This document shows, in pieces, positions 24,801 through 39,637 of a DNA stretch of 64,000 bases. A program made the translations under genes and the position numbers. The DNA comes from Cercis canadensis. Taxonomy: Eukaryota; Streptophyta; Magnoliopsida; Fabales; Fabaceae. The notes under the pieces were generated by a model, which saw only the letters and a program-made list of their open reading frames with translations, searched no databases and was not told where the DNA came from. Each line of letters starts with the position of its first letter. Within the stretch, counting starts at the first letter, position 1. The stretch is from NCBI GenBank assembly GCA_003255065.1, contig QAOA01000060.1:420741-484740 (forward strand), written 5' to 3'.

Positions 24801-26426
24801 AAGTCCCAGTATTTGGTTCCAGATTGCATTTGCCCTGAGTTTTGAGAAAGAACATCCAGTAGTTTGTTTTTATGATTACTGTAGGGTCCACTGCTTGAAC
24901 TCTCACTCCAGGCAGTTTCCTCCCATGAGATGGCCTGATTCCACTAGCTATCTTTTGTGAATTTCACATCTAAAATAAGCATAGAAAACAGATGATGATG
25001 CCTGCCAACAAACACAATCACCAGCAGAATTTCGTATCTCTGTTGATTTTTAAAATATGCATAGAAAAGATATGTGGTAGTCCAGGATTTCTTAATCTTT
25101 TTTCTCTGCAAGTCTTTTATATTGAACTTCACCAACCTTTTATGTGCTGCTTAATAAATAAGTTTTTGTATTGAATTTGCAGACAAAAATTATCCCTGCT
25201 AAATACATCATGAAAACAGATGATGATGCATTTGTTAGGATTGACGAGGTGCTTTCTACCCTCAAAGGAAAGGGATCTGAGCACCTCTTATATGGTCTCA
25301 TATCTTTCAAATCATCACCTCATAGGGATGCAGGGAGCAAGTGGTACATCAGCGAGAAGGTATTTATCTCCATAAAACACTATTAAGAAATCGCATTAGC
25401 TTTATTTTTTTATATTTTCTTCAACTTTGCTGATGTTTCTTTTGTGTAGGAATGGCCACATGCTGCATACCCACCGTGGGCACATGGTCCAGGTTATGTC
25501 ATCTCTCGAGACATAGCAAAGTTCATTGCTCAAGGCCACCAGGAAAGAAAACTCAAAGTAAGAATTTATTCTTTAGCTTTATGTGGTGGAAGCATAAACT
25601 TGACATGCTTTTTGTGTTGAGGTTCTTTTGAATAATTTCAAGCATATGATTCTCCCAAGACTGTTTTATTGTCTAAAAACAGTTTATTAGTCCCTCACAT
25701 GATTATGGGGATTCGAAATGCCTGTAGCCTCATGCATGTAAAACCAATTTCCTTTGGATCCATGCCTGTGAAAACAAGTGGTACTCTGGACTGAAATCAA
25801 TACAAAACAAGTATCATAATAAACAAAATGGAGGTTTCTCTGGTGCCTCCCCTACATATGGTACCTGGGCCTGTTGTCCAATCTTAGTGTGCCATATGGG
25901 CATAGTCAAAGCTGGTTATATAGTCAAAGTCACGTCTTCTCTTATTTCTATAGAGGCATAGTATGCCTTAGGGCACCACAGAATTGTCCAAACAAAATAG
26001 GTGCATTTATGAAGCTTTTTAGTAATTGCTCATATATTTAACCATTTCATTTTGTGGGAATTTGTTTAGTTGTGTCTAAGTATCCATTTAGATTGCTGTG
26101 ATATATGTCTTCATTGAAAACATAATAACTGTATTATTTGTTTTTATCTTCTGAGAGACTCTCCGGGTTTGAAGCTAGGTTGTACTATCCTTAACTATCC
26201 ATGTTCTTTTTTTACTCAGTTCTTTAAGTTAGAAGATGTTGCTATGGGCATATGGGTTGAACAGTTCAAGAATAGTGGTAAAGAAGTACATTACCTAAGT
26301 GATGAGAGGTTTTATAATGCTGGATGTGAATCGAATTATGTACTTGCACATTACCAAAGCCCAAGGATGGTGCTATGCCTTTGGGAGAAGCTGCAGAAAG
26401 AACATAAGCCAGAATGCTGCGAGTAG
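21863..26426 (+). CDS. GALT3: Hydroxyproline O-galactosyltransferase, GT31 with galectin domain (GALT3-like)
   Basis: Exons: 21863-22643, 23118-23353, 23443-23721, 24393-24521, 25183-25359, 25450-25557, 26220-26426, giving 1,917 nt and 638 residues. All junctions are GT..AG with matching phases. Type II membrane layout: a short basic start then a hydrophobic anchor (residues about 6-24), a stem, a galectin-type lectin domain (about 165-365, with LGWGKQEVC) and a C-terminal beta-1,3-galactosyltransferase domain. That domain contains [14 protein letters not shown], the metal-binding DDD at about 488-490 ([11 protein letters not shown]), [18 protein letters not shown] and the EDV motif of the last exon. 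Family role: Golgi addition of the first galactose to hydroxyproline of arabinogalactan proteins. The length is nearest to GALT3 among the Arabidopsis GALT2-6 enzymes, so the subtype is a guess while the family is firm. An in-frame upstream ATG at 20970, spliced to 21830, could add 12 residues. Confidence 0.9.
24678..24703. repeat. (GA)n microsatellite running into a G tract
   Basis: A GA dinucleotide run followed by a short G run, inside a GALT3-like intron (24522-25182). Confidence 0.9.
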
Positions 26427-26609
26427 ATATCAATGTTCTTGAGGTCCCACTCATTTATTCCAAGGTTTGAGCATATGAGTATAAGTATTTAGGATAAATA
26501 TTAGTTCTCGGTTATAACTTGTATTTTGTATCTTAATAATTATATTCGTTGATTTATTTATTCATTCTAACTATTTTTCCAGAAAGATTAACTTACTTCC
26601 TTATTTTTT

Positions 26610-27515
26610 GGCAAATTTACAGATATAATACTGTTTGGAAAAGTAATTACGGATTTAGGTTAGTTTTGAAAGTATTTACGGAAATGAGTTAGTTTTTCTT
26701 GCTAAAAAATGTTGAAGCGTTTTATGAGTAAAACGTTAAAGGAAACTGCGTTTTTAACAGAAAACGCGAAAATAGAATTGCGTTTTGCTAAAAAAAATGC
26801 GGATTGGTATTGAATAAAACGCTGAATGGACTTAAAAAAGGCGAGCCGAAATCGTGAGAAGGAAACGTGGTTTGAAACAGAGTTTATTGACTAAAACTCT
26901 GTTTCAAACAACGTTTTAGTCAATAAACTCTGTTTCAAACCGCGTTTTAGTCAATAAACTTTCTTTCAAACAGAGTTTTAGTCAATAGATGCTGTTTCAA
27001 ACCGCGTCTTAGTCAATAAACTCTGTTTCAAACAGAGTTTTAGTCAATGGACGTTGTTTCAAACTGCGTTTTCTACACTAAACCTTCCAGACGCTCTTCC
27101 CCCTCTGTAAACCCATATCTCCTAATCCTAAACTCTAAAACCAAGTCGCTAAACCCTAACCCTAAACTCTAAATCCCAAATTTTAAATTCTAAACACAAC
27201 TCTCATTTTTGAAGCCTAACCTTGAAAACCCTAAACCCAAGTCCAAAAACCCATAACTTAAACCTTAAACCCTAATCCCCAAAATCTAACTCTAAACCTT
27301 ATCCTTTGAACCCTAATTTCCAAACCCTAAATCTCAAATAATAAACTTCAAACCCTAATCCCTTAATTATAATCTCAATTCCAAGACCCTAATCTCTTAA
27401 CCTTAAATCATAAAGTCTAAACCACAGTCCTTAAATGCTAAATCCTAACCCAAAATGCTAATCTATGAACCCAAACTCTATAAACCCTAAACCCAAGTCG
27501 TAAAAACCCTAATAT
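26610..27515 (+). repeat. Left inverted arm of the foldback element
   Basis: Matches 28221-29126 in reverse complement from end to end. Contains a short perfect palindrome (14-bp arms 26871-26884 and 26895-26908) and then about six tandem 31-bp units built on GTTTTAGTCAATAAACTC up to about 27070, followed by telomere-like CCCTAAA variants. Confidence 0.85.
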
Positions 27516-28220
27516 CAAACCCCAAACTTTAAAATCAAAATCCTAACCCTAAACACCAAACTTACAAAATTAGTTCCTTAAACCCTAAAATTTATCTCTT
27601 AACCCTAAATCCTAATATTTAAAGTACAAACCCCAAATTCTATTCTTAAACCCCAAAGCCTAACTCCAAATCACAAAACCCAAAATGGTATACTATAACT
27701 CAAAACCTTATTATTCGAACCCTAAACCTCAAATAATAAACTTCAAACCCTAATCCCTTAATTCTAATCTCAAACTTCAACCCTTAACCTCTGAACCATA
27801 AATCCTAAACCTTAAACCTCAGTCCTCAAATGCTAAACCCTAACCCAAAACCCTAATCTCCGAACCCTAACCCTAACTCCAAGTTTTAAAACCCAACACT
27901 TAAAAATCAAACACAAAAAATGAGTTACCCAAATCCTAAATCCTGAAAATTAATCCTTTTACCCTAAACCCCAAAATTTAAACTATAAATTCTAAACTCT
28001 TTTGAAACCCCAAATCATAAACTTTAAATCTCAAAACCTAACTCCAAACCACAAACCCCAAATGGTATACCATAACTCTAAATTTCAAATTCTAAGCTTC
28101 AAATATGAACTCTAAACCTTAATCTCAAATCCTAAATCTCGAACCCTAAATCGTAACCTCAAATCTTAAATTTTAAATAATATTTGAAGAGAGGTTCGAG
28201 GTTTACGACTTGGGTTTTTA
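27516..28220. repeat. Core of the foldback element: degenerate telomere-like repeats with longer direct repeats
   Basis: Made of CCCTAAA, CCTAAAC and AACCCTAA-like words with frequent drift. Superimposed direct repeats are visible: the segment CAAATAATAAACTTCAAACC occurs near 27335 and again near 27738, and a CAAATGGTATAC(C/T)ATAACTC-type segment occurs near 27685 and 28060. This points to a period of roughly 370-400 bp. No open frame. Confidence 0.7.
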
Positions 28221-29126
28221 TATTAGGGTTTTTACGACTTGGGTTTAGGGTTTCTAGAGTTTGGGTTCATAGATTAGCATTTTGGGTTAGGGTTTAGCAT
28301 TTGAGGACTATGATTTAGAGTTTATGATTTAGGGTTAAGAGATTATGGTTTTGGAATTGACATTATAATTAAGGGATTAGGGTTTGAGGTTTATTATTTG
28401 AGATTTAGGGTTTGGAAATTAGGGTTCAAAGAATAGGGTTTGGAGTTAGTTTTTGGGGATTAGAGTTTAGGGTTTAAGTTATGGGTTTTTGGACTTGGGT
28501 TTAGGGTTTTCAAGGTTAGGCTTCAGAAATGAGGATTTTGTGTTTAGAATATAAAATTTTGGATTTAAAGTTTAGGGTTAGGATTTAGGGATTTGATTTT
28601 AGGGTTTAGGATTAGGAGATATGGGTTTACAGAGGGGGAAGAGCGTCTGGTAGGTGTAGTGTAGAAAACACGGTTTGAAACAACATCCATTGACTAAAAC
28701 TCTGTTTGAAACAGAGTTTATTGACTAAGACACGGTTTGAAACAGCGTCTATTGACTAAAACTCTGTTTGAAAGAGAGTTTATTAACTAAAATGCAGTTT
28801 GAAACAGAGTTTATTGACTAAAACGCTGTTTGAAACAGAGTTTTAGTCAATAAACTCTGTTTCAAACCACGTTTCCTTCTCACGATTTCCACCCGCCTTT
28901 TTAAATCCATTCAGCGTTTTATTCAATACCAATCCGCGTTTTCTTTAGCAAAATGCAGTTCTATTTTCACGTTTTCTGTTAAAAATGCAGTTTCCTTTAG
29001 CGTTTTACTCATAAAACGCTTCAGCGTTTTTTAGCAAGAAAAACTAACCAATTTTCGTAAATACTTTCAAAACTAACCTAAATCCGTAATTACTTTTTCA
29101 AACAGTATTATATCTATAAATTTGCC
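28221..29126 (-). repeat. Right inverted arm of the foldback element
   Basis: Reverse complement of the left arm. Telomere-like TTTAGGG variants run 28221-28620, the palindromic 31-bp units run about 28670-28870, and the conserved terminal segment ends at 29126. Confidence 0.85.
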
Positions 29127-29135
29127 TTATTTTTT

Positions 29136-29362
29136 TTCTTTTATGAAAATACTATATCTTCTCAGTTTTTTTTTTTGTTGCATTGATGGAATGGGCATTG
29201 AAATCATTTTTTAAAAAAAAAAATTATGATTGTCAACCTCTTAGGTTAGATGATTAATTAACTTAAAAAAATAAAACGTATATTTGGTCATTAGTTATTT
29301 AGTATTAAAACTTTCTCTAACCCTCAAAACTTATGAATTCATATTCAAACTTAGAGTCATAG

Positions 29363-29400
<38 letters not shown>

Positions 29401-32250
29401 TGTTCTCTAGTCTGCAAATACGGGGCCTAGTTGAAAAATGCTTCTGTGCACTAGGCCATTCTCCCAAGGGGAAACATACTACTAAAAAGGCTCTCTTTAA
29501 TTTTGGTACAAAATAGAGTAAAACAGAATACAAAAAAATACAAATCAGCAAAAAAAAAAAAAAAAAAAAAAAANAAAAAAAAAAAAGAGAAAGAAAAGGA
29601 AATACAAAAACGTAGCAGATGGAGGCCATCAAGAAAATTACTATAAGTTTAACCAATTTATAAAATATGAAAACAACATTTTATCTTTACTAATCACTTT
29701 AGAAGACCAAAATTGTTAAGTCATTTATATTCTAAAAAAAACTGTTTTGTCGATATATTTTTAGAAATTTTAGTGTATATGGTATTATATTTACTATATA
29801 GAGTAATGCATTTGCATTGTGGTAAGGGGAGCCATGGTCCGCCTTGTCCTAATGCAGGTTTGCCACCGAATGTAAGGTCATAAACTGGGAACTGGGATTC
29901 TGGGAAGAATGCTCATAATGCTCAATTTGTGAGTCACAGTGTCACACCCAATGGGGCCAAAGCATGACCTAACAGCCCGTAAGCTGTTTGATAAAATGCC
30001 TCTTTAGAAGACATGTACCTACTACTACTACAGATAACAGCTTCACAATTCCCACGATAGAGATTTTATGCCACTGCGCCCCCACCTCTTGAAAGAGAAA
30101 GAAATCAAAGAATGGAACTAGAATTAGGTCAGGAGACCCCAAATGGCGCTTCTTTTTGTTCTTTTCTTCTATTTTTCTGCCATGTGAACACCACCCAAAA
30201 CTGATTTGTGATGGCAATTTTTTATTTGATAATATCTTATGCATATTTGCTTGTAAGAGTCAGAACCTTGATGGTTATCTTGTGGGACAAAGCAAAAGTC
30301 CCCGTTTTCACTTTTAGTTAGAGAAAAAAAAAATGATAAATGATTAAAAGAAAGAAAACTTGAAGGACAAGTTAATGGGATTGGTTGACTTTTTTAAAAC
30401 CAATAAATGAATGGGAATGGAGTTGTAATTAGTTCTTCATTATTAGTGGCTGAGTTTTGATCTGACGTTAGCACACTAACAAAATCCAAAGCTCTAATTA
30501 AGCCACGTACGCAGCTGGATTATGACTAAGAGTAGCACTAATGGAAAGTCACTTAGATTAATATTATAGATAGATAGAGATGGAAGATGAAGATAGGTGC
30601 TTCATTACTTATTGCTTCTTTCATGAAAAAGTACAATTACCTAATGCAGTGAATAGATAAAGACATTTGGGTGGGCATGCATTGAATTGAAGCTATGCAA
30701 ATTCACTCACCACTTAAATCATGTGGGAAAAAGGAGAGCAATTGCTTATGCCGTTTGTTTTTAGCGTTTTGCCACGTACCTACCATAACTTCACATCTAT
30801 TTCCTTGATTTTTACTTTTTTTTTTAGTTTCATCTGTTCGGAAAACAAGTTAAGATAAGTCCTAAAGTAACTTGCTTTTGATCATTTAATTTTTGGAGAG
30901 TTCTTAATTAAGCTTGAAAATTCCCTAAAAAAAAAATTAAGCTTGAAATTGTTTTTATCTTTGATTTATTAAAACAAATTCTAGAGTTATACTGACAACA
31001 TGTTTGTTTTGCTGCTATTCACCACTCATAACCATATTTTGGTTATCATAACAAATTATAGAATTTGTCATAGTTAGCCCAAAACGTTTGTCCATATAGT
31101 TAGGGACGAAAAACACAAACGTATTATCTTTAAAAAAGAAAAAAAAAATCAGGTGGAGATTAATGATGACAACCTTAGGTAATTTAAGGAAGATCTTAAA
31201 TTCAAACATAAGTGTCATTAATATAAAATAATTTAAAAACTCCACATAAATATTCACTATCATGAGTTAAGCACATTTAGCTAATTAAAAATAGAATATA
31301 AAGGAATAATGTACAACTACAAATGAGATTTTTTTTTTTTTGTGAATCATTTTATTTTCATTTATATATATAGCGAGTAGGCATAAGAATAAAATAGGTT
31401 TTCCCTCAAAAGAAAAAGAATAAAACATGTTCTTCTTTATCTCATATAAAAGCATTTTAACACTAGTCCAAGCTAAAACTTCTGACTAGAATTTCCTAAA
31501 TCACTAGTTCAAGGAGTGGACAAAAATTGCAAAAGAAGAGCATTTTAACACTATTATACTAACATTCCCCTTAAAAAAAAACACTATACTAACGGTCAAT
31601 CATCTTATCATACATGACACATAAACTTCTATAATTAATGTATTGAACTTATATTTTAAGATATCATAAAGCAAACCATTTTTTCATTTAAAAATTCAAA
31701 TATTTGCGTAACCCAAAAAAAAGTTCTCTCTAATATTTTACTTGTACTTTAACCAATATTTCAATTATTCTTTTTACGTATCTATTAATTATTTATCGTT
31801 ATTATTGGAAGGTATTCCAATAATTACTTGAAGTGTACGCAGACTCAACTAATATACTCCTTCAAGGCAAAGGAGAATCAGATAGATGCCCTTGCATATT
31901 CAACACGACCTTAGCCGCGAAAAAAGGTATACTAACGATAAGGGTAAAATAGTCTTTTTTGCTTTTAAATTACCTACAGCTATAAGGAAAGCTTAGGGTC
32001 TTTTTGTCATTTCAAAAACCAGTGACCGAAACGGAATCTACTTGGCCCATGAGAGGAAGCGTGGCGATCTCATATTCTCTCTTTTGTTTCACAATTTTAC
32101 CCTTTCACTGAGACTTTTCGAAGTATCTCGAAGAAGGGATTTTTGAGTTATGTTGAGGATATTATTGCAATTTTACTTATACACAATTCTTTTTTTTCAG
32201 TTAGCATAAAAAAACGTAGCGCGTCGGAGTTCACTCCTTTTTATACTTTT
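29136..32250. other. Intergenic DNA upstream of the PP2C gene
   Basis: AT-rich with homopolymer tracts, an (AT)n run at 29366-29397 and a poly-A tract with one undetermined base at 29574. No gene or RNA found. The PP2C promoter should lie at the right end; CT-rich leader-like sequence begins near 32240. Confidence 0.6.
29366..29397. repeat. (AT)n microsatellite
   Basis: Uninterrupted AT dinucleotide tract of about 16 units. Confidence 0.95.
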
Positions 32251-32488
32251 CGCAGAGTTCGCAGGACTTAGAAATAGAAAGAGAGAAATATACGCAGCAC
32301 ACGCACCCTGAGAGTCTGAGGGAAGAAGGAAAGAAACCCTAATTGTTCACTGTTCTTCTTGTTCAAAGAAACCCCAATTTCCCCCTGATTTTGATTGAAT
32401 TGAATCTCGGGATTTCAAACCCTATTTGCAGTTTTTGCTGATTTTTAGATAGGTAAGCTCAGAGAAGATTACAAGACGGCAATTGAAG

Positions 32489-34396
32489 ATGATTGTGAGC
32501 CAGAAGATGGTTGCCGAAGCGGAAATTATCTGCCAGCAGAGCATTCCTATGTTGGATGTGAAGTATCATCTCTGCGTAGCACAAGAACACAACGTCAAGG
32601 TTGAGGTTTCGCCCACCACACCTTCTGTTCCGATCTTTAGCGACGTACGGGTCTCGTCTGATTCGATTTCTACTGAAAAATCTCGTTTTGAATCGGTATT
32701 TCTCTTTTCCTGGTCTTTGATTTCTTTTACTTATTGGGTTTTTGTTTGAATTGAGATTCTTATCCGAAATTTTATTGGGTTGTTATGATTTGGTTTGTTT
32801 GAAGAATTGGTGTTTCCTGAAGCCGCCTTAGTTATCTCCTGGGACTTAAATCTATACTTCTTTTTTTATGTGTGTATGTTACTATTGGCTCGGTGGGGTT
32901 TTTCTGTGAATCTATCTTAGTTGATTTTCAAATCTGAAGCTGATGCTACAGGTTTGGTATTTTTCTTCTTTTGTTTTGTAATGTGTAGAAGATCTAATGC
33001 TCCTCCAGTATTTGCTGGTATTGCAGAACCTGAATTTCGCAATTAGAATTTGAAATGTGTTTTCTGTCTTTAGCTTACGGTCTATATGGTATGCTCCCTC
33101 CCCCCACCCGCACAAATAAAATACAATGAAATAAAATAAAAAAGAGCCTATTCAACCCTTTCCCTGAAGAAATCAGTCGTTACTGGCCACAATGTTAGTG
33201 CCAATTGTTTCTTGCTGGTTGGTGTACTCAGTGATAGCAGCTTAATGGTCAGTTTTTTGGTCTGCTTGGTTGTCTTTCTTGTTGTGTTGTCTCCTTATTG
33301 AGTAGATTGATTTTGTGTTAATTTGTTCATTTATATCTTGTCTATATATTTAGCCCTGTTCTGAGTACATCGACTTACCTTCACCTGTGTATCTTAGGCT
33401 GTGAGTTGCTCAGAGATCATGAAAGATCCCATATTAGAGACTTCTCCTACCAAATTTATCCCAAATATCCGTTCTGGTAGCTATGCTGAAATTGGACCCC
33501 GGGGATCTATGGATGATGAACACATTCGAATAGATGATCTAGCTGCCCACCTTGGATTTGTGTTCAAGTGCCCTATGCCAAGTGCATTTTATGGAGTTTT
33601 TGATGGTCATGGAGGTCCCGATGCAGCTGCATTTATCAAGAGGAATGCTATGAGATTATTTTTTGAAGATTCTGATCTGCTGCAATCATATGATAATGAT
33701 GGTTTGTCTCTGAAGAAGTTGGAGGATTCTCATCGGAGAGCATTTTTACTGGCAGACCTTGCCTTGGCTGATGAACAAACTGTTAGCAGCTCTTGTGGGA
33801 CAACAGCATTGACTGCCCTTATACTTGGAAGGCATTTGCTGGTTGCAAATGCTGGTGATTGTCGAGCTGTTCTCTGCAGGAGAGGAGCAGCTATCGAGAT
33901 GTCTCATGATCACAGACCTAGTTATTTGCCAGAACGGGTGAGAGTGGAGGAGTTAGGTGGTTTCATTGATGATGGTTATCTCAATGGTTATCTTTCGGTC
34001 ACCCGAGCCCTTGGGGATTGGGACTTAAAATTCCCGCTTGATTCTGCATCACCTCTTATTGCTGAGCCTGATATTCAACAGGTAACATTGACAGAGGATG
34101 ATGAGTTCTTGATCATTGGGTGTGATGGGATTTGGGATGTAATGTCAAGCCAAGATGCAGTTAGTTTTGTCCGTCGTGGGTTAAGAAGGCATGATGACCC
34201 ACATCAATGTGCCAGAGAACTAGTTAAGGAAGCATTGCGCCTAAATACGTCTGATAATCTCACTGTGGTTGTTATATGCTTGTCCTCCATTGAAAGCATT
34301 GTTGAATCGTGTCCGCCCCAAAGGCGAAGATTCAGAGCATGCAGTCTGTCTGAAGAGGCTCGTAACAGATTGAGGAGCCTGCTAGAAGGCAATTGA
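32489..34396 (+). CDS. Protein phosphatase 2C (PPM family), two exons
   Basis: Exons 32489-32695 and 33398-34396 join in phase 0 to 1,206 nt, 401 residues. The ATG at 32489 is chosen because the codons upstream in this frame lack an earlier ATG and the leader is CT-rich. PP2C motifs in order: [20 protein letters not shown] (residues about 135-142), [26 protein letters not shown], a [12 protein letters not shown] segment, [18 protein letters not shown] and [11 protein letters not shown]. The metal-coordinating aspartates of DGHGG, DGIWD and DN are present, so it should be an active Mn/Mg-dependent Ser/Thr phosphatase. The N-terminal 90 residues are a non-catalytic extension without a clear targeting signal. 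By synteny it may correspond to Arabidopsis At1g48040 (PP2C 13), which is from memory. Substrate unknown. Confidence 0.94.
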
Positions 34397-35202
34397 ATGT
34401 AAATAAATTCTCATGATTCACTAATGTTTCGTAAAAAAGATTAGTACCTGTTTGTGGCTGTTTCAGAGTTAGAGAAAAAGCAGCCAGCGGTTTTGTAGGG
34501 CTAGAAGAGGATATTTGGTGGGGGAACTTAGAACTATTTAATTTTGAGGTGTTATTCTGGGTTCTGTTACTATATTTAGATATTATTGTTGCTAATTTTG
34601 GCAAAATAGATCGGTCCCCACCTTATTGGGTTCGGTTTCACATTGTTCTAACTTCTGTAAATAAGAGAATCAAGTATTCGTTTCATATATTTGTTGTTTA
34701 TTGGTTCAATGCTGGTGTGTTTGAATATGCAATAGATGAATGCATGCTTGAACCTTCGATCAATCACGTGTGTTATTTGCCTTTCAATCCTCCAAATTTG
34801 ATGGATGGATGTGCATTGCTTGTCTTAGCCCATCTTATCTGGATAAACACACATATCTTGACATGGGATGATATCTTCTTTTGGACTGTATTGGCAGTAA
34901 ACTGAAACCTCATCACTTGGTATGTTTGTGTGTATGAGGAGATTTTTTATCCTTTGAATTTTTGTTTCCCATCGCCCTTGTCCAACCAAATATCCAGGGG
35001 ATGGCGGTAAGATGCGTAAGGCCGTTATTTCATTATCTAGAATTTAGTTGTAAACTTACGCGGAAAATTTTATGCCATGCCTCATGCTCATAGAAACTTC
35101 CAAGCCTCGCCTCTAATATCAAATGACTTGTTGAGCTTTCTCTCTCCAGATCCTAAATATATGGCAGATGTTTCTGACCAAAGAAGAATCAAGAATAAAT
35201 AA

Positions 35203-35251
<49 letters not shown>

Positions 35252-36200
35252 TTTATTGCTAGTTGCAATTCTTAGGCTTTAATATTATATAAGACCGAAC
35301 TGTAATTGTTCCAACTTTTCCATTTTCGAGCAGTGAAGCAACCATTATTTGACTGTATTCTCCTTCTCCTTCTCCTTCTTCTCAGCACGCAAATTGGAGA
35401 CATAGACCCATAGAAGTTTAGCTGATTTTACATTGTAGCTTCTGTATTTGGCGGTACATAGAGCAGTTAGGATGATTTTATTTTATTTTTGAGATAAGAG
35501 TTAAGAATAACATTAGAAACAGAAAGAGGAGAGAAATCATGTAAAAGTAGTTGTTCCTTTATTAGCAAAAATATTGTTAATTGCAATTTTATTGTACAAA
35601 ACTACAAATAGGATATCTTATATATCTTGATAACTAGAGTGAAAATTTGACAACAACTTGATCATCTATTTATTTATTATCTTTTATATTATTAGGTAAA
35701 CATTTTTTTTTTCGGAATCAATAAAGTTTCGCTCTTGGACATATTCTCTGAAGAGAAAGGTTAAGAAAGGAAGAGCTTAAAGGAAAAACTACCCCTATCT
35801 GAATTCGACCCGGACTTGTTTTGGAATCAATAAAGTTTCTTTGGCAATATTTCTCCACCCAAAAGAAAAGAAGACATAAACAAACAACATCAACGGTCCA
35901 AAATAAACGTTGAACTTGCACTACAAGAAAACCAACTGAATAATCTGCAAAAGAATAATCTTATGAATCTCCAATAATCAGCGGCCACAAGTTCAATATT
36001 GATCATCCTACGTCTCAAATCGTATCAAGCACGAGCTGGCACAAAAGACGTGTCAAACGGTTAGTGGAAAATCAGAAAATAAATTGTGAGTTGTGACCGA
36101 ACCTACAGCAAATATCTCGAGAAAATAATATATTTAAATAAAAAATTATAACACTAATTATTTTTCTTATTTATTGTTTTTCATTAAAGAAAAGGAGAGG
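34397..36200. other. PP2C 3' UTR and intergenic DNA
   Basis: 3' UTR-like sequence to about 34900. After that AT-rich spacer with an (AT)n tract at 35207-35248 and no supported gene. The promoter of the dehydrogenase gene lies at the right end. Confidence 0.6.
35207..35248. repeat. (AT)n microsatellite
   Basis: About 21 uninterrupted AT units between the PP2C and dehydrogenase genes. Confidence 0.95.
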
Positions 36201-36288
36201 AGAAGAGAATTCTCTGTTCACTGTTCGTCTTCAAAAAAGGGTAGCTGAATTGGTGTTGTAGACTCGAAAAAATTTCGAGGGTTTTTGA

Positions 36289-38676
<2,388 letters not shown>

Positions 38677-39637
38677 AGAGCTTGCTATTTCTTCCTTATT
38701 CTTGTTTTCAATTTTGTCCAAGAATTTTACATTGACTTGGAGAAGATTCCATCGTGTGTGTTTTACTGAAATTCAGGTGTTTAAATACAAATTGGCTCTT
38801 TATTTACCTCTGTTCATAACAAGAGGAATAGTATGTTGTCTGTTGATCTTTGTTGAATAATCTTTCTCCACTGTCTATCCATGCAATTTTCTGAGCCACG
38901 TGCAACTTGTTTTTATACGTTTGTGAATCTGGCTTGAGTTAAGCCAGATAATCCTGGATTAGCTTTAAATTTTTGTAGATTCGTCACTGGTTCTCATTGC
39001 TCTCACTTCGTGTTATTATCTGATGTTAACACGTTTTTTAATTTCAACAGCGTTGACCAACTTAAGATCTCCTAACTTAGACGACAACTCCACAAGTATC
39101 TGTATAAGGGCTAATAACCCGCTTTCAAGAAAAAATTTGGTTGCATCATATGGTTGCGAACAGTACAAGGAAAAGAAAGATTCATATAAGGAAAATTTTA
39201 AGGGGGGAAAGTTTCAGCAGAAATTTCAAAGCATTTAAAAAGCATGCCAAGAAAGAAGAATGAAGCGTGTCAAATGGATGGGATTTCATTCATATTACAT
39301 TTTCAACTGAGTCAACTGGGAGAGTATTATTCTGATAAAGGAATAGAGACTAAAATCCTTAGGAGGCCAGAGAAAAAAATGGACTATGTATTGCCAGTTA
39401 GACATTAACACTTCAATCGTCATTAGTCCTCCATTCTTTCCTTCCACATCAGATACGATACGATACCATTTGGAAACATTTCATATCTCAGACCTCATGC
39501 AATGCATCATAACCCCAATAGTTATCAAAGGGCTTTCTCCTCTTGGGACACCAGGACCTTCGCAGGAAGGTCCCTTGGCAATCGCCTTATGACAAAACCA
39601 TACATAATCCCCATGGGAAAGTAACTCCAGATTTTCT
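38677..39637. other. Shared 3' region between the convergent LPD and SWC5 genes
   Basis: Holds the 3' UTRs of two genes transcribed towards each other. No further gene found. Confidence 0.6.

Larger units (their letters stand above)
26610..29126. mobile_element. 2.5-kb foldback element with long inverted arms and telomere-like interior (MULE-like)
   Basis: Left arm 26610-27515 and right arm 28221-29126 are inverted copies of the same length (906 bp), about 95% identical over the outer 300 bp by eye. Ends are GGCAAATTTA ... TAAATTTGCC. The element is flanked on both sides by TTATTTTTT (26601-26609 and 29127-29135). A 9-bp target-site duplication is the hallmark of Mutator-like elements, although a T-rich site makes chance more likely here. 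The outer part of each arm carries GCGTTTT-rich sequence and palindromic repeats. The inner part and the 705-bp core are hundreds of bases of degenerate CCCTAAA-like units, C-rich on the left and G-rich on the right. No coding frame is present, so it must be non-autonomous. It lies just 3' of the galactosyltransferase gene. Confidence 0.8.

Noticed and set aside
27100..28140. CRISPR-like or satellite array
   Set aside because: No constant-length spacers or fixed repeat; plant nuclear context.
26880..28620. Genuine interstitial telomere array
   Set aside because: Units are too degenerate and are organised as an inverted pair inside an element with defined ends, so an ancient telomere fusion is less likely than a mobile element.
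34549..34905. 118-codon ORF after the PP2C gene
   Set aside because: Lies in the 3' UTR; no domain and no splice link to PP2C.
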